From positions 1 to 64,000 of the forward strand of contig CACHZY010000001.1 in assembly GCA_902584445.1 (NCBI GenBank): a stretch of DNA of 64,000 nucleotides. The letters are read 5' to 3'. The position numbers and the translations under genes were made by a program. Below the pieces are notes generated by a model. It ran no database searches, was not told where the DNA came from, and saw nothing but the letters and a program-made list of their open reading frames with translations. This document shows, piece after piece, positions 20,737-28,636 of this stretch. This DNA is from an uncultured Bacteroidota bacterium (GTDB taxonomy: Bacteria > Bacteroidota > Bacteroidia > Flavobacteriales > Flavobacteriaceae). Within the stretch, counting starts at the first letter, position 1. Every line of letters starts with the position of its first letter.

Positions 20737-21798
20737 GTGAAAGAAAAATTAATTTCGAAAAAAAAACCTTTTTTTTCAATTTCCAAAGAGTTGTCACTTT
20801 TTTTAAAAAAGTATGATCGTTGGATGGACATTTCAATATGTTATGACGACCTATTACGTTTTTCAGGTTCCGTTACTGTCTATGATAAAAATGATGAGGA
20901 TACTCTTTGGGTTAGAGTTTATTATTCTGATTCTGACCGAGAAGAAATAGATTTTAATTTAAAAACGATATACACTTCTCTTCACTCTGATGGTAATATT
21001 TCTTCTTTACCTGACCTAAATATTGATGCAATTGATTACTGCACCTTTGGAAATTCAAAACCCTTTAGGATAAAAATCCGAAATATTTTAAACGATAATT
21101 TCACCTATTTCTACGTTAAAAAAACCGATGCTTCAAGGGTTTATGGATTGGAATTTGAGCATATACTTTCTCCATATAACCTAAATTATATGGTCAATAG
21201 TGATACATTAGTTGAGGAGCATATTTCTGGTATTCCTGGGGATATTTTTATTAAAGATTATTTATCGGATTGCACTTCATCAGAAAAAGCTCAAATTGCA
21301 AAAGAATATGTAAAATTCAATGAGCGTTGCATGATTAGGCTACTTGGTGATATGCGTGCTTATAATTATGTTGTGATTCCTATTCACGATTTTGATCACG
21401 TAATCTATCGAATCAGAGCCATCGATTTTGATCAACAAAGTTTCGAAGGAAAGTTATCTGTTTATCGGCCTCAGTTTTTTAAAGAAAATCACCCACTAAT
21501 TAAGGTTGTTAAGGAGAAACTAAATCATGAATCAATTATTCAATATAAAATTGAAGAACGTTCTATTCTTTCCCGAAGATTAATCAATTCAGGAAATCGT
21601 ATTGATTTTTTGATTTCGATTATGAAAAATGATGTACTCTCAACTGCTGAAAATTTGGAGCAACTTAAAAACGAGATTTTTGTTTTCACCAATGATCCTG
21701 CTTTTAAAGAAAGCCAATCCATGGGTGAGTTGATGCAGGCCGCATTTGATTATACACGAAAAAATTATGAAAATGTTAGCCTAAGTGATTTGCTCTAG
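20737..21798 (+). CDS. Hypothetical protein with kinase/APH-like core motifs (353 aa, GTG start)
   Basis: ORF with promoter. Motifs LVEEHISGIPG, LLGDMRAYN (D-x4-N) and RIRAIDFDQ read from the translation; function not assigned. Confidence 0.75.
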   Translation: MKEKLISKKKPFFSISKELSLFLKKYDRWMDISICYDDLLRFSGSVTVYDKNDEDTLWVRVYYSDSDREEIDFNLKTIYTSLHSDGNISSLPDLNIDAIDYCTFGNSKPFRIKIRNILNDNFTYFYVKKTDASRVYGLEFEHILSPYNLNYMVNSDTLVEEHISGIPGDIFIKDYLSDCTSSEKAQIAKEYVKFNERCMIRLLGDMRAYNYVVIPIHDFDHVIYRIRAIDFDQQSFEGKLSVYRPQFFKENHPLIKVVKEKLNHESIIQYKIEERSILSRRLINSGNRIDFLISIMKNDVLSTAENLEQLKNEIFVFTNDPAFKESQSMGELMQAAFDYTRKNYENVSLSDLL

Positions 21799-22268
21799 TA
21801 AAAATTGTCATAATCATCTTCATCCGTTTTTAAATCATCGCTTAGATCATTTGATCCCCCAAATTCCTTATTTGGTGGAGTTTCAGGAACTTCACCATGG
21901 GTAAATATTAAACTTGGGTATCCTTTAGATACTTCTTTTTGAGCAATTTCAATTAACTCAACATAAAAGGTCCAAAGATTTAGAAAATCATAAACGTAGA
22001 TTAAACGATTTTCTGATTCAGAAAGGATTTTTTCTAAGGGTTTATCATTCAAAGGCTTTTCCCCTAAACCCATATCTAACAATGGCATTTCCTCTCCTTG
22101 GTTCCATTGCTCATCAGAACGGTAAAAAGAGGCCATTTCATTACCTGCAAAACCAAAAGATTGGGACAACGCATCATGAAGTTCCTCTAAGCTTGAACTT
22201 GACTCAATTTCAAAGTCTCGGATAACATCTTCCTCAGTATCCAAAATGGCTCTCATTCTATATATCAT
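21795..22268 (-). CDS. Plasmid pRiA4b ORF-3-like family protein
   Basis: MIYRMRAILDTEEDVIRDFEIESSSSLEELHDALSQSFGFAGNEMASFY resembles the pRiA4b ORF-3 fold family; acidic C-terminus. Confidence 0.65.
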   Translation of the reverse strand: MIYRMRAILDTEEDVIRDFEIESSSSLEELHDALSQSFGFAGNEMASFYRSDEQWNQGEEMPLLDMGLGEKPLNDKPLEKILSESENRLIYVYDFLNLWTFYVELIEIAQKEVSKGYPSLIFTHGEVPETPPNKEFGGSNDLSDDLKTDEDDYDNFY

Positions 22269-22275
22269 AAAATTA

Positions 22276-23277
22276 TTATTTTACTATTATTCTAAATATA
22301 AATAAAGATTGTGCTCCAAACAAAAGGGCGGCGATAATCAAATGTAATGGTTGTGAACTGAAAGGAAAGTCCAGATAAAACATTAAAATTCCAGTAAAAA
22401 TTTCTAAACCAATAAGTCCAAGTATTTGATTGAAAATCCTTAGGTTGAGATTTATTTTACGTAACATCCAAAATAAAGTCAGGTGAACTGCAAGAACTAT
22501 TAGGGATAAACTTCGGTGGAAATAAAATTTCAGTGGAGCTGGATCAAGCCATTGGCTAGCTTGTAGATGCATTTTTAAATCGACAAATTGTCTTACTTGG
22601 GTTCCTAAGCCAATTTGGAAAAGGGTAAGCACTACAGCGAAGATCGCAAGTATTTTCATTAATTGACTAGCAGGTATTGGGGTTATTTTTCTTTGACTAA
22701 TGAACAATAGGATTATTAAACCTAATACGATAAGTAATGCCATAACCATATGAATAGTAATTCGGTATGGCAATAAATTAGAATCGACTACTGTTTTTCC
22801 AAGCCAAGCCTGAAGAACCATTGCCATCAAAATTAAAAATGAAATAATTGGTGTAATTTTCTTTTTTTTCTTCAACAAAAATGATTGTACGGTCATAACG
22901 AGAACTGCTAGCCCAGCTAAGGCTCCCAACAATCTGTTTAGGTACTCGATCCATGTATGATATGGATTAAATAAGGCATAGTCATGTTGAGTGTAAAACC
23001 CCCAATTTTTTGGATTATAATCAAACCTGGAGTTAAAATCACTTTTGGCAACTCGAAGCTCCTCATCTAAAATAATTACTTGCCCCTTTAAGTATACGTG
23101 ATTGGGTTTCCAGTCAAGCTGAGATCTCTCGGTAGGAGGTATCCAATATCCAAAACATTTGGGCCAGTCAGGACAGCCCATTCCACTTCCGGTCATACGA
23201 ACAATTGCTCCAGCTGTGATCACTAAATAAACAATGATCAAGCTAAATTTAACCGATTTTATAAAACTATTCTCCAT
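22276..23277 (-). CDS. ctaA: Heme A synthase, COX15/CtaA family
   Basis: GAIVRMTGSGMGCPDWPKCFG, HTWIEYLNRLLGALAGL, multiple TM segments. Confidence 0.94.
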   Translation of the reverse strand: MENSFIKSVKFSLIIVYLVITAGAIVRMTGSGMGCPDWPKCFGYWIPPTERSQLDWKPNHVYLKGQVIILDEELRVAKSDFNSRFDYNPKNWGFYTQHDYALFNPYHTWIEYLNRLLGALAGLAVLVMTVQSFLLKKKKKITPIISFLILMAMVLQAWLGKTVVDSNLLPYRITIHMVMALLIVLGLIILLFISQRKITPIPASQLMKILAIFAVVLTLFQIGLGTQVRQFVDLKMHLQASQWLDPAPLKFYFHRSLSLIVLAVHLTLFWMLRKINLNLRIFNQILGLIGLEIFTGILMFYLDFPFSSQPLHLIIAALLFGAQSLFIFRIIVK

Positions 23278-24697
23278 TGGTCACTAAACCTATTTCGTTA
23301 CCTTTTCTTAGCATTAAATTAAATGCTGCTTCATAATCATTGGGAATTTCGCCTTCCAAAATAGCCTCTTTAATTGCCTCTTTTATCACACCAATCTCTT
23401 TACACGGTTTTAAGTTAAAATGTCTCATGATCATTTCACCTGTTACTGGAGGTTGAAAATTTCTAATACGATCTCTTTCTTCTACTTCAGTTATCTTTTG
23501 TCTTACAATTTTAAAGTTGTTGTGATATCGCTTAAAACGAGTTGGGTTTTTTGTTGTGATATCAGCTTCACAGAGGGTAATTAAATCTTCTAATAAATCC
23601 CCAGCATCAAACACCAAGCGCCTTACCGCTGAGTCTGAAACGATGTCTTCCGAAATAATAATAGGTCTTGAACTCATCATTACAAGCTTTTGAACGTATT
23701 TCATTTTTTCATTCAATGGCATTTTTAATCTTTTAAAAAGCTTGTAAACCATTTTTGAGCCGACGAATTCATGTCCATGAAAAGTCCATCCTATTTTTTG
23801 GTGGAATTTTTTAGTGGGAGCTTTACCGATATCATGAAGTAAGGCCGCCCACCGAAGCCACAAGTTATCTGATCTTATACATAAATTGTCTACAACCTCC
23901 AGGGTATGGTAAAAATTATCTTTATGTTTTTGCCCCTCAATTTCTTCGATACCTTTAAGATTAACCAATTCTGGGATTATTTTTTCTAGTAATCCGGTTT
24001 GCTCCAATAACAGATAACCTACAGAGGGTATTTGGGTCATCAAAATTTTATTTAGTTCATCAACGATTCGCTCACTGTTAATTATTGATAAGCGATTTAC
24101 ATTTTCTTTAATTGCATTTAATGATCGGTTCTCAATTTTGAATTTTAGTTGAGCAGCAAATCGAATTGCGCGCAACATCCTAAGAGGGTCATCAGAATAA
24201 GTAATTGAGGGATCTTGAGGTGTTTTGATGACACCATTTTTCAAATCTTGCAATCCATTGAACGGATCAATTAGTTCACCGATATTTTTTGGATTTAGAC
24301 TCACTGCCAGTGCATTAATGGTAAAGTCTCTTCTTTTTTGGTCGTCTTCAAGCGTTCCTGAAAATATTTTTGGATTTCTACTTTCTCGAGAATAGGATTC
24401 CTTTCTGGCACCGACAAATTCTATGGTAATTCCTTCCCATTGAATCATTGCAGTTCCATAAGATTTAAAAATTTTTATGGGACTGGCGTTGGTTAGTTTT
24501 TTTTGTATTACCTGCGCTAATTCAATACCTGATCCTATAGCTACTATATCGATATCTTTAGCCCTTTCAGTTCCTAGGAGGTGGTCTCTTACAAAACCTC
24601 CTACAAGATAAGTTTCTATACCCAGTTCCTTTACACTTTGAAGAAGTACTTCAAAAATTTTTTGCTGCAGAACACCATGGAAATTATTATTTAACAT
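23267..24697 (-). CDS. cca: CCA tRNA nucleotidyltransferase / poly(A) polymerase family with HD domain (ORF opens at 24736; start at 24697 likely)
   Basis: YLVGGFVRDHLLGTERAKDIDIVA; RRDFTINALAVSL; DPLRMLRAIRFAAQL; LLHDIGKAPTK. Confidence 0.93.
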   Translation of the reverse strand: MLNNNFHGVLQQKIFEVLLQSVKELGIETYLVGGFVRDHLLGTERAKDIDIVAIGSGIELAQVIQKKLTNASPIKIFKSYGTAMIQWEGITIEFVGARKESYSRESRNPKIFSGTLEDDQKRRDFTINALAVSLNPKNIGELIDPFNGLQDLKNGVIKTPQDPSITYSDDPLRMLRAIRFAAQLKFKIENRSLNAIKENVNRLSIINSERIVDELNKILMTQIPSVGYLLLEQTGLLEKIIPELVNLKGIEEIEGQKHKDNFYHTLEVVDNLCIRSDNLWLRWAALLHDIGKAPTKKFHQKIGWTFHGHEFVGSKMVYKLFKRLKMPLNEKMKYVQKLVMMSSRPIIISEDIVSDSAVRRLVFDAGDLLEDLITLCEADITTKNPTRFKRYHNNFKIVRQKITEVEERDRIRNFQPPVTGEMIMRHFNLKPCKEIGVIKEAIKEAILEGEIPNDYEAAFNLMLRKGNEIGLVTNGE

Positions 24698-24698
24698 A

Positions 24699-25244
24699 TT
24701 ATGCTCTAATAAGTGTTGTTTTTCCTGTTTTTTCAAGTTTTATTATTCTTGAGACCTTATCATTTACCTTATCAATGTCTTGTTTAATGATATAGTCGAC
24801 ACCACTGATGATTTCCTCAGAAATATCAGCATACTTTTTGGGGTGGTCATGACCACTTAAGTTGGCAGAGGTTGAAATCAATGGTTTTCCAAAAGCTGAA
24901 ATCAATGGAGTACAAAAATGATGATTAACTATTCTGATTGCTACTGTTTTCTCTTCAGCAATAGCATTAGATGCAATTGCTATTGGGTTTGATAAAATTA
25001 CTGTAGTTGGTCGATCACAGTAAATATATTTCTTAATATTTACAGGCAATTTGGGAATATACTTTTTGAGCATTTCAAGATCTGATACCATGCAAATCAT
25101 AGCTTTACTATCAGATCTTTTTTTCAACTGATATACTTTATCAACAGCATAGGCATTGGTTGCGTCGCAAAGTATACCCCAAATTGTATCTGTTGGTGAA
25201 AGTAATAATTTTCCATCTTCGAGGATTTTTAGTAAATTTTTCAT
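24699..25244 (-). CDS. L-threonylcarbamoyladenylate synthase (Sua5/YciO/YrdC family)
   Basis: LLSPTDTIWGILCDATNAYAVDKVYQLKKRSDSKAMICMV; STSANLSG. Confidence 0.92.
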   Translation of the reverse strand: MKNLLKILEDGKLLLSPTDTIWGILCDATNAYAVDKVYQLKKRSDSKAMICMVSDLEMLKKYIPKLPVNIKKYIYCDRPTTVILSNPIAIASNAIAEEKTVAIRIVNHHFCTPLISAFGKPLISTSANLSGHDHPKKYADISEEIISGVDYIIKQDIDKVNDKVSRIIKLEKTGKTTLIRA

Positions 25245-25252
25245 TTATACTT

Positions 25253-25282
25253 CAAAAATAGGGCTTTTGGGTAGCTTGACAA
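25253..25282 (-). promoter_or_regulatory. Promoter of the Sua5/YrdC gene: TTG-N19-TATTTTTG
   Basis: Minus strand TTG at 25282-25280 and TATTTTTG at 25260-25253, 8 nt before the ATG. Confidence 0.6.
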
Positions 25283-25526
25283 ACATTACTCTTGCACTAT
25301 AATTATTTCAGATGATTTTTTAGATTTGTTATTTTCTATTGGGTTAAAAGAATATTTATTAACTAATTATTTTGTTAATAGTTGAATTTTAATTTCAAAT
25401 ACTAATTATAATATTTATTGATGAATCAGATCAATTTTAATTAATTCACATCTATTAAAACTTGATTAATATCTTTTCAAATTGAAAGACTAAATTTTTA
25501 ACTTTTAATAAAACTTTAAAGATTTA

Positions 25527-26333
25527 TTAAACTGCAACGTCATGTTCTCTTAAAGCTGCATTTAAAGATGTCTTTTTATCAGTGCTCTCTTTTCTTTTAC
25601 CAATAATTAAGGCACAAGGAACCTGAAATTCTCCTGCAGCAAAACTTTTTGTGTAGCTTCCAGGAATTACCACTGAGCGCTCAGGAACCTCTCCCCTATA
25701 TTCAATAGGTCTTTCGACTGAAACGTCAATCACCTTTGTCGTGGCAGTTATGACCACGTTGGCTCCCAAAACGGCTTCTTTTCCAATTTTAGCACCCTCA
25801 ACTATAATACACCTAGACCCAATAAAGGCATTGTCTCCAATGATTACAGGAGCGGCTTGTAGAGGTTCTAAAACACCACCGATTCCAACTCCACCACTTA
25901 GGTGTACATTTTTGCCTATTTGTGCACAGCTTCCAACTGTTGCCCAGGTGTCTACCATTGTTCCTGAATCAACATAGGCACCAATATTTACATAACTTGG
26001 CATGAGAATTACTCCACTGGAAATATAGGCTCCATGCCTTGCAATCGCATGAGGAACGACTCGAATACCTTTTTTTTTATATCCATTTTTAAGTGGTATT
26101 TTATCATGAAACTCTAAGGGACCTACCTCGATGGTCTCCATCTTTTGAATTGGAAAATAAAGTACAACAGCTTTTTTGACCCATTCATTTACCTGCCATC
26201 CATTTTTCAAAGGGCTAGCAACTCTAATTTTTCCTGTATCTAATTGATTGATTACTTGTCTTATGGCCTCTTGTGTTTCGCTCTTTTCTAATAACTTGCG
26301 GTCGTCCCAAGCCGATTCGATTATTTTTTGCAT
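25527..26333 (-). CDS. dapD: 2,3,4,5-tetrahydropyridine-2,6-dicarboxylate N-succinyltransferase
   Basis: [72 protein letters not shown]. Confidence 0.97.
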   Translation of the reverse strand: [268 protein letters not shown]

Positions 26334-26346
26334 TTTTATCTTTTTT

Positions 26347-26354
26347 CAAAAATA
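26347..26354 (-). promoter_or_regulatory. TATTTTTG, candidate -7 element for dapD
   Basis: Plus-strand CAAAAATA, 13 nt upstream of the dapD ATG. Confidence 0.4.
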
Positions 26355-26400
26355 CTGAATTCAGTAGTTTTAGACTATATAATCGTCTTTTCAAAAAAAG

Positions 26401-26408
26401 TATATTTG
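26401..26408 (+). promoter_or_regulatory. TATATTTG, candidate -7 element for ruvX
   Basis: 8 nt upstream of the ATG at 26417; divergent from the dapD element. Confidence 0.5.
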
Positions 26409-26416
26409 CAATTAAT

Positions 26417-26842
26417 ATGGGGGTTATAATTGGAATTGATTACGGAAAAAAACGAATTGGGCTAGCTCACACAGATCCCAATCAAATGATTGCTAGTGGT
26501 TTGTGTACGCTATCAACCCCTAAAGTGATTGAATTCTTAGAAAATTATTTGAATCATACACCCATTGAAAAGTTTGTCGTCGGACAGCCCAAGCAGAAGG
26601 ATGGTAAATATTCAGGGGTTGAAAATGACATTCTGAAATTTATTACAGAGCTACAAAATAATTTTGAAACAATTCCTGTTTTGCGCCAGGACGAACGCTT
26701 TACCTCAAAAATTGCCTTTAAAAGCCTAATTGAAAGCGGTGCGAATAAAAAAGCAAGAAAAGACAAGGCTTTGGTTGACCAAATTAGCGCTACATTGATT
26801 TTACAATCTTTTTTGGAGTCTATTTCTAAAACAGTGATATGA
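26417..26842 (+). CDS. ruvX: Holliday junction resolvase RuvX/YqgF (listed ORF from 26273 is over-extended)
   Basis: MGVIIGIDYGKKRIGLAHTDPNQMIASGL; VGQPKQKDG; DERFTSKIA; DQISATLILQSFL. Confidence 0.95.
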   Translation: MGVIIGIDYGKKRIGLAHTDPNQMIASGLCTLSTPKVIEFLENYLNHTPIEKFVVGQPKQKDGKYSGVENDILKFITELQNNFETIPVLRQDERFTSKIAFKSLIESGANKKARKDKALVDQISATLILQSFLESISKTVI

Positions 26843-27429
26843 TTTTACCTATTGTAGCGTATGGCTCAAATGTATTAAAGACCAAAGCAGTAAATATAAC
26901 TCCTGATTTCCCGGATTTGGAGACACTAATTGAAAATATGTGGGAAACAATGTACAATGCTAATGGTGTTGGAATAGCGGCTCCACAAATTGGTAAATCG
27001 ATTAGATTATTTGTGGTTGATGCTTCACCTTTCTCGAAGGACGATGAAATATCTGATGATGAGATTTCTACTTTAAAAAACTTCAAGAAAGTATTTATAA
27101 ATCCAGAACTGATCGAAGAGACAGGTGGGGAATGGGATTTTACAGAAGGTTGCTTAAGTATACCGAATATAAGAGAGGATATTTCCCGAAGGGAAATGAT
27201 TACCATTAGATATTATGACGAATCCTTTGAGGAAATTGAATTAACCTTAAAGGGTTTAGCTGCTAGGATTGTTCAACATGAGTATGATCATATTGAAGGG
27301 GTTTTATTTATCGACAAATTAAGTTCTCTCAAGAAAAAACTACTTAAAGGAAAGCTAAATGATATTTCTAAGGGTAAAATTAAAACTGAATATAAAATGC
27401 GTTACCCCCAAGGAAAAATTAAAAGATGA
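26839..27429 (+). CDS. def: Peptide deformylase
   Basis: GVGIAAPQIGKSIRLFVVD, EGCLSIPNIREDISR, QHEYDHIEGVLFIDKLS. Confidence 0.98.
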   Translation: MILPIVAYGSNVLKTKAVNITPDFPDLETLIENMWETMYNANGVGIAAPQIGKSIRLFVVDASPFSKDDEISDDEISTLKNFKKVFINPELIEETGGEWDFTEGCLSIPNIREDISRREMITIRYYDESFEEIELTLKGLAARIVQHEYDHIEGVLFIDKLSSLKKKLLKGKLNDISKGKIKTEYKMRYPQGKIKR

Positions 27430-27866
27430 GTAGGAATATTTTAGATAAAATCATATCAATTTCTGGTAAACCTGGCTTATTCAAATTGCTTTCGCAAACT
27501 AGGAATGGAGTTATTGCAGAGTCAATCATAAGTAAAGAAAAGACCTCTACCAATTCTATCCAACATGTTAACTTATTGTCCGAAATACAAGTTTATGGTT
27601 TGGTCGAAGAATTTCCTTTAATTAACGTTTTTGAAAAAATATTTCAGCATGAATCAGGTAATAAAACAAAAATAAATCCCAAATCAGATGCTAAATTTTT
27701 AGAGGCTTATTTTTATGAGGTTTTTCGAGAATATGATCGAGACAAGGTATACCCTAGTCATATAAAGAAAATTATTCAATGGTATAATATATTATTAGAA
27801 GTTGGTGTTTTAAAATTCGAACATGAAACATTACCTAGTAATGTTTCAAAAAATAATAATAAATGA
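27426..27866 (+). CDS. DUF5606 family protein
   Basis: ISISGKPGLFKLLSQTRNGVIAESII; lies between def and mazG. Confidence 0.8.
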   Translation: MSRNILDKIISISGKPGLFKLLSQTRNGVIAESIISKEKTSTNSIQHVNLLSEIQVYGLVEEFPLINVFEKIFQHESGNKTKINPKSDAKFLEAYFYEVFREYDRDKVYPSHIKKIIQWYNILLEVGVLKFEHETLPSNVSKNNNK

Positions 27867-28636
27867 GTTCACGTAAAGACCAATTAAAAGCAATTGAAAG
27901 GCTTCTAGATATAATGGATAACCTCCGTGAAAATTGTCCTTGGGATCGAAAACAAACTTTTCAATCCTTAAGGCATTTGACTATTGAAGAGACCTATGAA
28001 TTGGGAGATGCAATTTTGGAAAATGATTATGAGGAGATAAAACAGGAATTAGGTGATTTATTGTTGCATATTATATTTTATGCCAAAATTGGAAGTGAAA
28101 AAAAAGCCTTTGATATTGCAGATATTGCTAATCTAATTTCTGATAAATTAATAATTAGACATCCTCATATTTATGGCACTGTAAATGTAACTGATGCAGA
28201 TGAAGTCATTAATAACTGGGAGACAATTAAACTCAAAGAGGGTAAAAAAAGTGTTCTTGAGGGGGTTCCGAACAGTTTACCTGCTCTTGTTAAAGCTTTC
28301 AGAGTTCAAGAAAAGGCTTCTGGAGTTGGTTTTGATTGGGATGATATTGAGGGTGTTTTGGATAAAGTAAAAGAGGAATTGGATGAGTTAAAAGAAGAGG
28401 TTACCAAGAAAAATAAAAGTGAGATGGAGATGGAGTTTGGTGATTTACTATTTTCAGTGATTAATTATGCTCGTTTTTTAAAAATCAACCCTGAGACTGC
28501 ATTGGAGCTAACAAATAAAAAATTTATTAATAGATTTAAATACATAGAATCAGAAGCATTTAAACTAGGAAAAAAAATTAACCAGTTATCACTTGAGGAG
28601 ATGAATTTTTTTTGGCAGCAAGCCAAATCTAATTAG
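27863..28636 (+). CDS. mazG: Nucleoside triphosphate pyrophosphohydrolase MazG
   Basis: LRENCPWDRKQTFQSLRHLTIEETYELGDAI; EELGDLLLHIIFYAKI; C-terminal second EFGDLLFSVINYAR. Confidence 0.97.
   Translation: MSSRKDQLKAIERLLDIMDNLRENCPWDRKQTFQSLRHLTIEETYELGDAILENDYEEIKQELGDLLLHIIFYAKIGSEKKAFDIADIANLISDKLIIRHPHIYGTVNVTDADEVINNWETIKLKEGKKSVLEGVPNSLPALVKAFRVQEKASGVGFDWDDIEGVLDKVKEELDELKEEVTKKNKSEMEMEFGDLLFSVINYARFLKINPETALELTNKKFINRFKYIESEAFKLGKKINQLSLEEMNFFWQQAKSN

Noticed and set aside
21795-22268. Mobile element suggested by the IS1096/plasmid naming of the pRiA4b ORF-3 family
   Set aside because: No transposase, terminal inverted repeats or target-site duplication seen around it.
25741-25977. 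78-aa plus-strand ORF antisense to dapD
   Set aside because: Lies wholly inside the strongly supported dapD CDS; its low-complexity sequence mirrors the hexapeptide-repeat coding strand.
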